DNA of 28,913 nt from RZZS01 sp964498755 (lineage in GTDB: Bacteria > Pseudomonadota > Alphaproteobacteria > Micavibrionales > Micavibrionaceae), in the NCBI GenBank assembly GCA_964498755.1, contig CAZCIB010000028.1:1-28913 (forward strand), in the 5' to 3' direction. Below the pieces are notes generated by a model, which saw only the letters and a program-made list of their open reading frames with translations, was not told where the DNA came from and searched no databases. Positions 15,287-22,427 of the stretch are shown one piece after another. Position 1 is the stretch's first letter. Each line of letters starts with the position of its first letter. A program made the position numbers and the translations under genes.

Positions 15287-15690
15287 ACGCCCGCCATCTC
15301 CATCACCTTCTCCCACGCGCTCTCACTTACCGGCATGACGGAAAGGCGCGATTGTTTGAGGAGAGGCATGTCGGCAAGTTCCGGCGCCGCCTTTACTTGC
15401 GCGAGCGTGACGGGTCTGGCGAGCGGCTCAACCGCTCTGAAATCCACGGCGACGAATTTTCCCTTTTCGTCCGTGGGGTCGGGATAGGCTTCGCGCACAA
15501 CCTCCAAAATCCCGACGATTTCCTTGCCCGTCACGGAATGATAGAAAAACGCCTTATCGCCAGCCTTCATCGCGCGCATGTTGTTGGCGGCCTGATGGTT
15601 GCGCACGCCGTCCCACATCTCTACGCCCGCCCGGACGTGATCGTCCCAGGACCAGGTTGAGGGTTCGGATTTGACGAGCCAGTGTTTCAT
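15283..15690 (-). CDS. EVE-domain protein
   Basis: A 135-residue single-domain EVE (PUA-like) protein, a family related to YTH domains and thought to bind modified bases in DNA or RNA. Typical features: MKHWLVKSEPSTWSWDD at the start, WDGVRNHQAANNMRAMKAGDKAFFYHS in the centre (family pattern W-x-G-V-R-N-x-x-A-x-N-x-x-x-x-M-x-x-G-D), then VGILEVVREAYPDPT. Length is normal. In many alphaproteobacteria the EVE gene sits downstream of tsaD and gpsA, as here. Its ATG overlaps the stop of the upstream four-helix-bundle gene (ATGA), so in this genome its translation may be coupled to that gene. Confidence 0.88.
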   Translation of the reverse strand: MKHWLVKSEPSTWSWDDHVRAGVEMWDGVRNHQAANNMRAMKAGDKAFFYHSVTGKEIVGILEVVREAYPDPTDEKGKFVAVDFRAVEPLARPVTLAQVKAAPELADMPLLKQSRLSVMPVSESAWEKVMEMAGV

Positions 15691-16085
15691 TTGAGAAGCG
15701 AGAAGCGAGTTACGAGAAGCGAGATTTTAGAATTTCCTGATGACGCGAACAGCATGCGCGATATTTCGTCATATTCATTTTTCCATTTCTCCCATGTTTC
15801 ATGATCAATAAATTCCAGATCCTTGCAATAATCCGTCCAGACGATTGCTTCTTGCGCCGAGCCTTTAGCGATCACAAGGAAGCGCCTGAAATCAGTATCC
15901 GAAGTCATTTGTCTCCCGTAACCTTCAGCGATATTCGCACAAATGCCGGTTGCGCAACGCCTGATCTGATCGGTTACTGCGTATCGCTCTTCTGTTGGAA
16001 ATCCTGTGGAACGTTTATAGATTTCAAGAGAAATTGCATAGGCGCACCGATAAACGATCAAGTCCCGAAACGTACCCTCTTTCAT
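15687..16085 (-). CDS. Four-helix-bundle protein of the 23S rRNA intervening-sequence type
   Basis: A 132-residue protein of the four-helix-bundle family (S23/23S rRNA intervening-sequence proteins, also related to the accessory protein of diversity-generating retroelements). Pattern: FRDLIVYRCAYAISLEIYK, then TGFPTEERYAVTDQIRRCATGICANIAEGYGR, then FRRFLVIAKGSAQEAIVWTDYCKDLEFI. The role is not established; members are thought to form ring-like oligomers. The last ten residues (LLVTRFSLLK) are encoded by a flanking heptamer array and the start codon touches a second, inverted array. There is no reverse transcriptase, variable repeat or rRNA nearby, so neither known context applies. The gene is wedged between gpsA and the EVE gene. 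Confidence 0.85.
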   Translation of the reverse strand: MKEGTFRDLIVYRCAYAISLEIYKRSTGFPTEERYAVTDQIRRCATGICANIAEGYGRQMTSDTDFRRFLVIAKGSAQEAIVWTDYCKDLEFIDHETWEKWKNEYDEISRMLFASSGNSKISLLVTRFSLLK

Positions 16086-16117
16086 TCTCGTTTCTCGCTT
16101 CTCGCTTCTCGCTTCTT
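15692..16117. mobile_element. Candidate mobile cassette bounded by inverted heptamer arrays
   Basis: Left end 15693-15724: heptamers GAGAAGC, GAGAAGC, GAGTTAC, GAGAAGC, then GAGA. Right end 16085-16117: TTCTCGT then TTCTCGC three times, then TTCTT, the reverse complement of the same heptamer. The two arrays face inward and enclose exactly one gene, the four-helix-bundle protein. The left end lies one base outside the EVE start codon and the right end five bases from the gpsA stop. No target-site duplication is obvious and no transposase is encoded. Seen: arrays, orientation and fit. Inferred: mobility. Confidence 0.5.
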
Positions 16118-16122
16118 AAAAC

Positions 16123-17121
16123 CTATTGCGCCTCGACCTTCCGTATTGGCCGCTCCAGCACCGCGTCAATCACGTCCTCGACCGGAAGCCCATCCTGCAG
16201 CATTTTGTAAACGCCGCCCGCGATCGGCATTTCAACGGCGTTCTTCTTCGCCATGGTCATCAGCGCCGCCGCCGTATGCACGCCCTCGGTCACGGCCTTG
16301 CCGCGATCCGCGATAATGTCCTCAAGCTTGCGCCCTTCGCCCAGCGCGACGCCGAGCGAGAAGTTGCGCGACTGCATGCTCGAACAGGTAAGCATCAAAT
16401 CGCCCATGCCGCACATGCCCATCAGGGTCTCTTTTTTCGCGCCCATCGCGGAAGCCAGCCGGCCCATCTCGGCCAATCCCCGCGTGACAAGAGCCGCGCG
16501 CGCGCTCTCGCCGAGCCCGCGGCCATAAACAATGCCGCTGGCGATGGCGATGACGTTTTTGATCGCGCCTCCGATCTGGGCGCCGATCACGTCATCGGTC
16601 ACATAGGTCCGGAATGTCTTGCTCGACAGGCCATCGACCAGTTCATGGGCAATATCCTTGTCCTTGCTGGCGAGGGTCACGGCGGCGGGGAGCCCCTGCG
16701 CGATTTCCTTCGCGAAGGTCGGCCCGGTTAAAACGGCTACAGTTGCGCCGGGGATGACTTCATCGGCGACCTGAGTCATTAAAAGCCCGGTCTCGAGCTC
16801 AATACCCTTGGCGCAAATTACGGTTGGCAGGCCCTCGGTAATATTGGCCTTGAGGGCCTCGAGCGTTTTACGGACGAACTGCGCTGGCGTGACGATCAGC
16901 AACGTATCGCAATTCGCCGCTTTCGTCAGGCTGTCCGTCGCCGTGATATTTTCATTCAGCTCTACGCCGGGCAGAAAAAGGGAATTTTCACGGTTTTCAT
17001 TGACCGACGCGACGACTTCCGGCTCGCGCGCCCACAGTATGACCTCACGGCCTGCGCTGCTCATGGACTGGGCCAGAGCCGTTCCCCATGCGCCTGCCCC
17101 GATAACGCCAACTTTTTGCAT
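16123..17121 (-). CDS. gpsA: NAD(P)-dependent glycerol-3-phosphate dehydrogenase
   Basis: A 332-residue enzyme that reduces dihydroxyacetone phosphate to sn-glycerol-3-phosphate, the backbone of membrane phospholipids, in the cytoplasm. VGVIGAGAWGTALA at 4-17 is the Rossmann dinucleotide loop. ICAKGIE (K105), GPTFAKEI (133-140) and GGAIKNVIAIASGI (K188, catalytic) are the family motifs, with ALVTRGLAEM after them. Length is normal and the C-terminus ends two residues after KVEAQ-like sequence. It lies 28 bases after tsaD on the same strand, the usual alphaproteobacterial order, and upstream of the heptamer-bounded cassette. Confidence 0.95.
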   Translation of the reverse strand: MQKVGVIGAGAWGTALAQSMSSAGREVILWAREPEVVASVNENRENSLFLPGVELNENITATDSLTKAANCDTLLIVTPAQFVRKTLEALKANITEGLPTVICAKGIELETGLLMTQVADEVIPGATVAVLTGPTFAKEIAQGLPAAVTLASKDKDIAHELVDGLSSKTFRTYVTDDVIGAQIGGAIKNVIAIASGIVYGRGLGESARAALVTRGLAEMGRLASAMGAKKETLMGMCGMGDLMLTCSSMQSRNFSLGVALGEGRKLEDIIADRGKAVTEGVHTAAALMTMAKKNAVEMPIAGGVYKMLQDGLPVEDVIDAVLERPIRKVEAQ

Positions 17122-17149
17122 AACCTGCCTCTTTTTGTTATTTGCGTTT

Positions 17150-18229
17150 CTACGCCTTTATGCCAGCACCATGACGCGGAATCGCCTGCGGATCAAGTGG
17201 CCATCTGGGTTTTGCCGCAAAATCAAGGGAATCGCGCATCCCGCACCGCAGCCTTTCCACGCCCGTCCAGGCGATCATCGCGCCGTTATCCCCGCATAGC
17301 CGCAGCGGCGGCGCATGAAAGACAAACCCTTCATCTCGCGCTAAAGTTTCAAGTTTTTTTCGGACTGCCGTATTCGCAGCGACGCCGCCGGAAACGACGA
17401 AGGCGGGATTTTCCCGCGCGGGATAATCTTCGCGAAACATCTCCATCGCGCGCCGGCACCGGTCGGCGAGGGTTTCCGAGACGGCCGTCTGCAGGGAAAA
17501 GGCGAGATCAGATATGTCCGCGCGCGCGAACATCTCGCCGGGCAGCCTGTCGACATGCGTTCTGACAGCGGTCTTGAGACCGGAAAAAGAAAAGTCCGGG
17601 TCCTTGCGTCCGGCCATCGGCCGGGGCAGAGAAAAGCGTTCGAGAGCTTTTGCAGGGCCTGCGCATTCGCTTGCGATTTTCTCTACGTTCGGCCCGCCGG
17701 GATAGGGCAGGCCCATTATTTTCGCCGACTTGTCGAAGCACTCGCCCGCCGCGTCGTCAAGCGTCGTGCCGATGCGTCTGTAGCTCCCGAGGCCCTCAAC
17801 GATCAGAAGCTGCGTATGTCCGCCGGAGACCAGCAAAAGCAGGTAAGGAAAAGCGATATCGTCCAGCATGCGCGGCGTCAGCGCGTGCGCCTCCAGATGA
17901 TTGACGGCGATAAAGGGTTTGTTTTGTGAAGCCGCAATCGCCTTGCCCGCCATCATGCCGACGATCACCCCGCCGATCAGCCCGGGCCCGCAGGTCGCGG
18001 CGACGCCATCCAGCTCATGAAATGCGACGCCCGCCTCGTCCATAGCCTGCCGGATCACGCCGTCGATGTATTCCAGATGCGCGCGCGCGCCGATCTCCGG
18101 CACGACGCCGCCGTGAATTTCATGCTCTTTGAACTGGCTGACGAGAACGTTGGAGAGGATATTCCCTTTATCGCTCACCACCGCCGCCGCCGTTTCGTCG
18201 CAGGATGTTTCGATACCGAGTATGATCAT
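17150..18229 (-). CDS. tsaD: tRNA N6-threonylcarbamoyladenosine synthase subunit TsaD
   Basis: A 359-residue essential ASKHA-fold protein that transfers threonylcarbamoyl to A37 of tRNAs reading ANN codons, working with TsaB and TsaE. MIILGIETSCDETAAAVV opens the fold. Metal-binding histidines H111 and H115 are in NHLEAH. SGGHTQLL (135-142) and YPGGP (176-180) are nucleotide-binding loops, and CGDNGAMIAWTG near the C-terminus completes the site. Length is normal. It is first in the run tsaD-gpsA-four-helix-bundle-EVE. The start at 18229 is the natural one for the family; the upstream 294 bases hold palindromic repeats. Confidence 0.96.
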   Translation of the reverse strand: MIILGIETSCDETAAAVVSDKGNILSNVLVSQFKEHEIHGGVVPEIGARAHLEYIDGVIRQAMDEAGVAFHELDGVAATCGPGLIGGVIVGMMAGKAIAASQNKPFIAVNHLEAHALTPRMLDDIAFPYLLLLVSGGHTQLLIVEGLGSYRRIGTTLDDAAGECFDKSAKIMGLPYPGGPNVEKIASECAGPAKALERFSLPRPMAGRKDPDFSFSGLKTAVRTHVDRLPGEMFARADISDLAFSLQTAVSETLADRCRRAMEMFREDYPARENPAFVVSGGVAANTAVRKKLETLARDEGFVFHAPPLRLCGDNGAMIAWTGVERLRCGMRDSLDFAAKPRWPLDPQAIPRHGAGIKA

Positions 18230-18241
18230 ATTTCTATTGTC

Positions 18242-18425
18242 ATACCCGCAAGCGGAGCGCTTCGCAAGAAGCGCGAAGCGCAGGCGGGTATCCGGCTGAC
18301 AAGCGCATCGCGCAAGCGATGCCTGCCGTTAAAAGTAAAGCGTATGATCCTTATCAGGACCATACAAATTTTTTTTCGCCGGATCCCCGTCCTGCGCCCG
18401 GTTAAAAACCGGGCTTGCCGGGGAT
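18242..18425. repeat. Three palindromic elements between tsaD and ettA
   Basis: Element 1: ATACCCGC (18242-18249) pairs with GCGGGTAT (18284-18291), enclosing GCGCTTCGC (18257-18265) paired with GCGAAGCGC (18273-18281). Element 2: GCATCGC (18305-18311) pairs with GCGATGC (18316-18322) over a GCAA tetraloop. Element 3: ATCCCCG (18383-18389) pairs with CGGGGAT (18419-18425), enclosing GCCCGGTT (18396-18403) and AACCGGGC (18407-18414). They share the plan of an outer arm around an unrelated inner hairpin with 13689-13809. The intergenic 18230-18523 contains no other gene. Confidence 0.7.
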
Positions 18426-18451
18426 GACATATGGTCTGGAAACTAAGCGCC

Positions 18452-18480
18452 TTTCCATTCCGCTGCTTTTCCCCTATGTT
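18452..18480 (+). promoter_or_regulatory. Candidate promoter of ettA
   Basis: TTTCCA (18452-18457) and TATGTT (18475-18480) are 17 bases apart, 44 bases ahead of the ettA start codon. Confidence 0.35.
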
Positions 18481-18523
18481 ACGTTTCGTTATTCAATAAG
18501 AAGCGATTTAAGGAGCCGCGTCT

Positions 18524-20194
18524 ATGCCTTCATATCAATACGTCTATGTCATGAACGGCCTCTCGAAAACCTATCCGGGCGGGAAAAAAGTTCTGGAGAA
18601 TATTCAGCTCAGCTTTTTCCCCGGCGCGAAGATCGGCGTTCTCGGCCCCAACGGCGCGGGGAAATCGACGCTGCTTAAAATCATGGCCGGGCAGGATAAA
18701 GAGTTTGTTGGCGAGGCGTGGTCCGCCGAAGGCGCGCGCGTCGGCTACCTGCCGCAGGAGCCGCAGCTTGATGACAGCAAAACCGTGCAGGAAAACGTCA
18801 CGCTGGGCCTGTCGGAAATCAAGGGCATGATCGACCGTTACAACGAGATCGGCGCGGCGATGGCCGACCCGGACGCCGACATGGACGCGCTGATGACCGA
18901 GATGGGCGAGTTGCAGGAAAAGATCGACGCGGCGGACGGCTGGGAACTTGACCGCACTGTGGAAGTCGCGATGGACGCGCTGCGCTGCCCGCCCAGTGAC
19001 GCGAACGTGAAAAACCTCTCCGGCGGCGAGCGGCGGCGTGTGGCGCTCTGCCGGTTGCTGTTGGAGAAGCCGGATTTATTGCTGCTGGATGAGCCGACGA
19101 ACCATCTGGATGCCGAAAGCGTCGCGTGGCTGCAGAAATTCCTGCTCGACTACGCCGGGACCGTCGTCATGGTTACGCACGACCGCTATTTCCTCGATAA
19201 CGTTACGGGCTGGATTCTAGAGCTTGACCGCGGGCAGGGCATTCCCTACGAGGGCAATTACTCCGCCTATCTCGATAAAAAGCGCAAGCGCCTCGAGCAA
19301 GAGGCCAAGGGCGAGGCCGCGCGGCAGAAAACGCTGGAGCGCGAGCTGGAATGGATCCGGCAGACGCCGGAAGGGCGCCGCAAGAAGTCTAAGGCGCGGA
19401 TCGCGGCTTACGATGAATTGCTGGCCAGTTCGCAAAAGCAGACGGCGCGCGGCACGCAGATCGTCATCCCGACGCCGCCGCGTCTTGGCGACAAGGTCAT
19501 CGAGGCCGAGCATATTTCCAAGGCTTACGGTGAGCGTTTGTTGATCGAGGACCTGTCCTTCAAACTGCCGCCCGGCGGGATTGTCGGCGTGATCGGCCCG
19601 AACGGCGCGGGGAAAACCACGCTGTTCCGCATGATCACGGGTCAGGAAAGCCCGGATAACGGGACGTTCGAAGTCGGTGATACGGTCCAGCTTGGATACG
19701 TGGACCAGAGCCGGGACTCGCTCGACAGCGCCAAAACCGTCTGGGAAGAAATTTCCGACGGCGTCGACGTGCTTAAACTCGGCAAGGTGGACATGCAAAG
19801 CCGCGCCTATGTCTCGGCCTTTGGATTCCGGGGACCGGACCAGCAGCAGAAAGTCGGCCAGCTCTCGGGCGGGCAAAGGAACCGCGTGCATCTCGCCAAA
19901 ATGCTCAAGAGCGGGGCGAACGTTCTCTTGTTAGACGAGCCGACGAACGATCTCGATACGGAGACCTTGTCCGCGCTGGAAGAGGCCCTTGAAGTTTTCC
20001 CGGGCTGCGCCGTGGTAATTTCCCACGACCGGGCGTTCCTGGATCGTCTGGCGACGCATATCCTATCCTTTGAGGGCAACTCGCAAGTCGTCTGGTTCGA
20101 GGGCAATTACGAGGATTACGAGAAAGACTATCACCGCCGCACTGGGCAGGACGCCGTGCCAAAACGCATCCAGTATAAGAAGCTGGCGGCGTGA
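18524..20194 (+). CDS. ettA: ABC-F translation factor, energy-dependent translational throttle EttA
   Basis: A 556-residue soluble protein with two ABC ATPase domains and no membrane part. EttA binds the ribosomal E site and gates entry into elongation according to ATP/ADP. Domain 1: Walker A GPNGAGKST (41-49), signature NLSGGERRRVAL, Walker B LLLLDEPTNHLD with E190 catalytic. The arm (about 92-145, ending AADGWELDRTVEVAMDALRC) is the EttA-specific insertion. The linker with charged helices (about 245-310) reads as the P-site-tRNA-interaction motif, with the EttA-type EWIRQTPEGRRKKSKARI. Domain 2: Walker A GPNGAGKTT (358-366), QLSGGQRNRVHL, LLLDEPTNDLD with E472. Length is normal. AAGGAG lies eight bases ahead of the ATG at 18524. 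Confidence 0.95.
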   Translation: MPSYQYVYVMNGLSKTYPGGKKVLENIQLSFFPGAKIGVLGPNGAGKSTLLKIMAGQDKEFVGEAWSAEGARVGYLPQEPQLDDSKTVQENVTLGLSEIKGMIDRYNEIGAAMADPDADMDALMTEMGELQEKIDAADGWELDRTVEVAMDALRCPPSDANVKNLSGGERRRVALCRLLLEKPDLLLLDEPTNHLDAESVAWLQKFLLDYAGTVVMVTHDRYFLDNVTGWILELDRGQGIPYEGNYSAYLDKKRKRLEQEAKGEAARQKTLERELEWIRQTPEGRRKKSKARIAAYDELLASSQKQTARGTQIVIPTPPRLGDKVIEAEHISKAYGERLLIEDLSFKLPPGGIVGVIGPNGAGKTTLFRMITGQESPDNGTFEVGDTVQLGYVDQSRDSLDSAKTVWEEISDGVDVLKLGKVDMQSRAYVSAFGFRGPDQQQKVGQLSGGQRNRVHLAKMLKSGANVLLLDEPTNDLDTETLSALEEALEVFPGCAVVISHDRAFLDRLATHILSFEGNSQVVWFEGNYEDYEKDYHRRTGQDAVPKRIQYKKLAA

Positions 20195-20199
20195 GAGGC

Positions 20200-21066
20200 T
20201 TAAGCCATATGCCGTTCCGGATGTTCCGGCATGACCTGAACGCCGGGCTTCTTGTTCCTTTTAACGGGCATGTCGATTTGAGCGCAGTTTTCGGCGTTCC
20301 GGATTGACGGGTCGGGCTCGTATCCCTGCCAGCGGGCAAGGCCGTACCGCGCAATCATGTCGTTATGAATTCTGAGGCGTTCGGTCTTTTGTTCGTTGAT
20401 GCTTTCTTTCAGGGTCTTTAACTGCGCGCCGCATTCCTCAAGCCCCGCGTCGCGCGCTTGACCGGGCTCCATCTTCAAGGCCTCTTTGCGGCAGGCCTGC
20501 CAGTATTTATTTTTGGATTTTGCATTCCGATAGATTTCATATGCTTTATGGCTTTCGCGATTTTCTTCCATACTGCCGCGCGGAATGAACTGGATTTCTC
20601 CAACTTTGTCTCTGCCGTAAGACACCTTGATCTTCAGGGCAGGCAAGTTTGCCTTGGACTCTTCCGGGTGCGAAAAGCCGTTATAGATCTCATGGGTCTG
20701 GATACGCGTTCCGTTGGCGAATTCGACGTGTCCACCTTCAACGCCGAAGTAATCGATAACCTTGCCAATATGATCCGGGTCAATTTCTACAAAACAGCGC
20801 ATATAATCCTCTATAAGGCCATTTTCAGCAGATCTTTTGTTCTCATGCGCTCTTGTGAAAAGCTTGGTCAGCTCCGATGCTTCCGGTTTCAGTGCGACTT
20901 TCGCGTCCGTCGCGTCGCAGAACGCGCAGACTGTGGAAACGATTGCCTGGAATTCAGGCGCTTCGAGTTTTTTCTTAACCGAGAGTTTTTCGGCATGATC
21001 AACTTCGGGTCCGGTATAGCGCGTGCCACAAAACGCCAGATAAGCCGGAGAAGTTCTCTTCTCCAT
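20200..21066 (-). CDS. Protein with RelA/SpoT-synthetase-like motifs
   Basis: A 288-residue soluble protein without a firm family. Residues 84-107 (LIEDYMRCFVEIDPDHIGKVIDYF) resemble the D-x-x-R strand-helix of RelA/SpoT synthetase folds, and VGEIQF (155-160) followed by SHKAYEIYR (172-180) matches the G-E-I-Q-F...H-x-x-Y-E-x-x-R end of that fold. The GYR or GYRG nucleotide segment normally between them is not visible, replaced by ANLPALKIKVSYGRD. The C-terminal third is a charged helix with several cysteines. It could be a divergent (p)ppGpp synthetase-like or tRNA-pyrophosphorylating toxin-like enzyme, or an inactive relative. Convergent with ettA, six bases from its stop. Start at 21066; GGGGGA lies about seven bases upstream. 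Confidence 0.45.
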   Translation of the reverse strand: MEKRTSPAYLAFCGTRYTGPEVDHAEKLSVKKKLEAPEFQAIVSTVCAFCDATDAKVALKPEASELTKLFTRAHENKRSAENGLIEDYMRCFVEIDPDHIGKVIDYFGVEGGHVEFANGTRIQTHEIYNGFSHPEESKANLPALKIKVSYGRDKVGEIQFIPRGSMEENRESHKAYEIYRNAKSKNKYWQACRKEALKMEPGQARDAGLEECGAQLKTLKESINEQKTERLRIHNDMIARYGLARWQGYEPDPSIRNAENCAQIDMPVKRNKKPGVQVMPEHPERHMA

Positions 21067-21197
21067 GGCAGTCCCCCATACGCTAAACGTGAAACTTTAT
21101 TCTCCCTGATCAAAGTAAAGCGTTATTTAATTTCCCTGGCAAGGGGAAAAATTCTCTGGCCAGATTATAAAAAAACCTGCTTGAGAGATCAGCGCGC

Positions 21198-22421
21198 TTA
21201 TGAAATAAGTTCGCTCACGCTCGAAACAAACCATCCGCCAATGATAACAAGCCCCCAAAGGAAAAGGCCGGTAATCGCGCCAAACATAAGGAAACGCACA
21301 GTAAAGGAAAACGCCTTTTCCAGGCCGCTTTTCTCGTAATCCTCGTAATCCCAGCTCTGCGGCGTTTCGGCGAAGGGCTTCATATACTGATCGCCCATAT
21401 GCGCAAGCCCCGAACGCATGAAATGCAGGCACGTAATAATATAGAGAACTGGCAGCAAAATAATCGCTTTCAGGAACGGAAAAGCCCGCCCGATCCAGCG
21501 GATCGTGCTTTTCAGCTTCTCGTAAAAAGATGGCTTCGGCGCGCCGGGAAAGTCCGGAACGCCCGGGCCGATTGTCACCGCCTTCTCGTCTTCCAGAAAT
21601 TTCAGCATAAAGTTCATATCCGTCATGGAATCTTCCATCCGGGCGCTGTGCGCGGCTTCGCCGTGATGTATTTTTCCCGCGAAGTCGATATAAACGAGCC
21701 TGCCGACCTCGCGAAAACCCAGAAACTCAAACGGCACTTTTGAGACGATATCGCGCTGGTTGACGACAGCGTAGGTGTTCTCTCCGAGCGTTTCATTGTC
21801 CGGGCGGTCTTTTATTTTCATTTCGTTGTAGCGAGCGGCCGTGCCGAGAAAGGCCGCGCGCGGCGCGCCGAACGTCACCACGGAGTCTATTCTGAAGTCT
21901 TTGGCTAAGCCCATCGCGGCCATGTGCGATATGCCGCCGCCCAGCGAATGGCCGCATATAATGGTTTTCTTTATCTTATCCTGATGTTGTCCCAGCCATT
22001 TTGTGACGGAGCCACGGACGCTCAGCCAGGCCGATCCAAACCCGAAATGCCTTAATGGCCAGTAAAACGGGATAAACAAAAAATCGAGTATCCAGTCAAG
22101 CAGACTCGCCGAGCCGCGGAACACGATAAAGGCCGTATCGTTCCTGATGCAGCACAGCCCCTGCGTGCCGGTAAAAAAGACGTTGAGAGGTTGTATGCGC
22201 GTAAAACCGGCTTTAGCCAATTCTGTTTCAAGATATTTAAGGGGGTCGTAGACGATAAAGCTGAGCTTGAGCGCGCGCTTGATAATCGCTTTTTCCGCGG
22301 CATAAGGATCGGACTGGTCCGTGGGCTTTTCTTCAAGCCCGGGCGTTTCGGCTCTTACGGCTTTGAAAGCCTTCAGACGTTCCTGCTCCTCTAACATTTT
22401 TTTCGCGGACCGGATTTTCAT
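21198..22421 (-). CDS. Class-3 lipase-like alpha/beta hydrolase with C-terminal membrane segments
   Basis: A 407-residue protein of the lipase class 3 family. TAFIVFRGSASLLDW (96-110) is the oxyanion strand-turn. IICGHSLGGGISHM (155-167) holds the nucleophile S159 in G-H-S-L-G. FGAPRAAFLG is the conserved following strand. NQRDIVSKVPF (221-231) supplies the catalytic aspartate D224, and H258 in AAHSARMEDSM is the likely histidine. Past residue 300 two hydrophobic stretches (about 317-338 and 377-405) suggest membrane association. There is no signal peptide. It begins six bases after ftsK ends and is likely co-transcribed with it. Substrate unknown; lipid or ester is only inferred. Confidence 0.78.
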   Translation of the reverse strand: MKIRSAKKMLEEQERLKAFKAVRAETPGLEEKPTDQSDPYAAEKAIIKRALKLSFIVYDPLKYLETELAKAGFTRIQPLNVFFTGTQGLCCIRNDTAFIVFRGSASLLDWILDFLFIPFYWPLRHFGFGSAWLSVRGSVTKWLGQHQDKIKKTIICGHSLGGGISHMAAMGLAKDFRIDSVVTFGAPRAAFLGTAARYNEMKIKDRPDNETLGENTYAVVNQRDIVSKVPFEFLGFREVGRLVYIDFAGKIHHGEAAHSARMEDSMTDMNFMLKFLEDEKAVTIGPGVPDFPGAPKPSFYEKLKSTIRWIGRAFPFLKAIILLPVLYIITCLHFMRSGLAHMGDQYMKPFAETPQSWDYEDYEKSGLEKAFSFTVRFLMFGAITGLFLWGLVIIGGWFVSSVSELIS

Positions 22422-22427
22422 CGATAT

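Noticed and set aside
20458..21339. 293-residue plus-strand open frame
   Set aside because: Antisense to the RelA/SpoT-like gene and the end of the lipase gene; the minus-strand frame has better composition and motifs.
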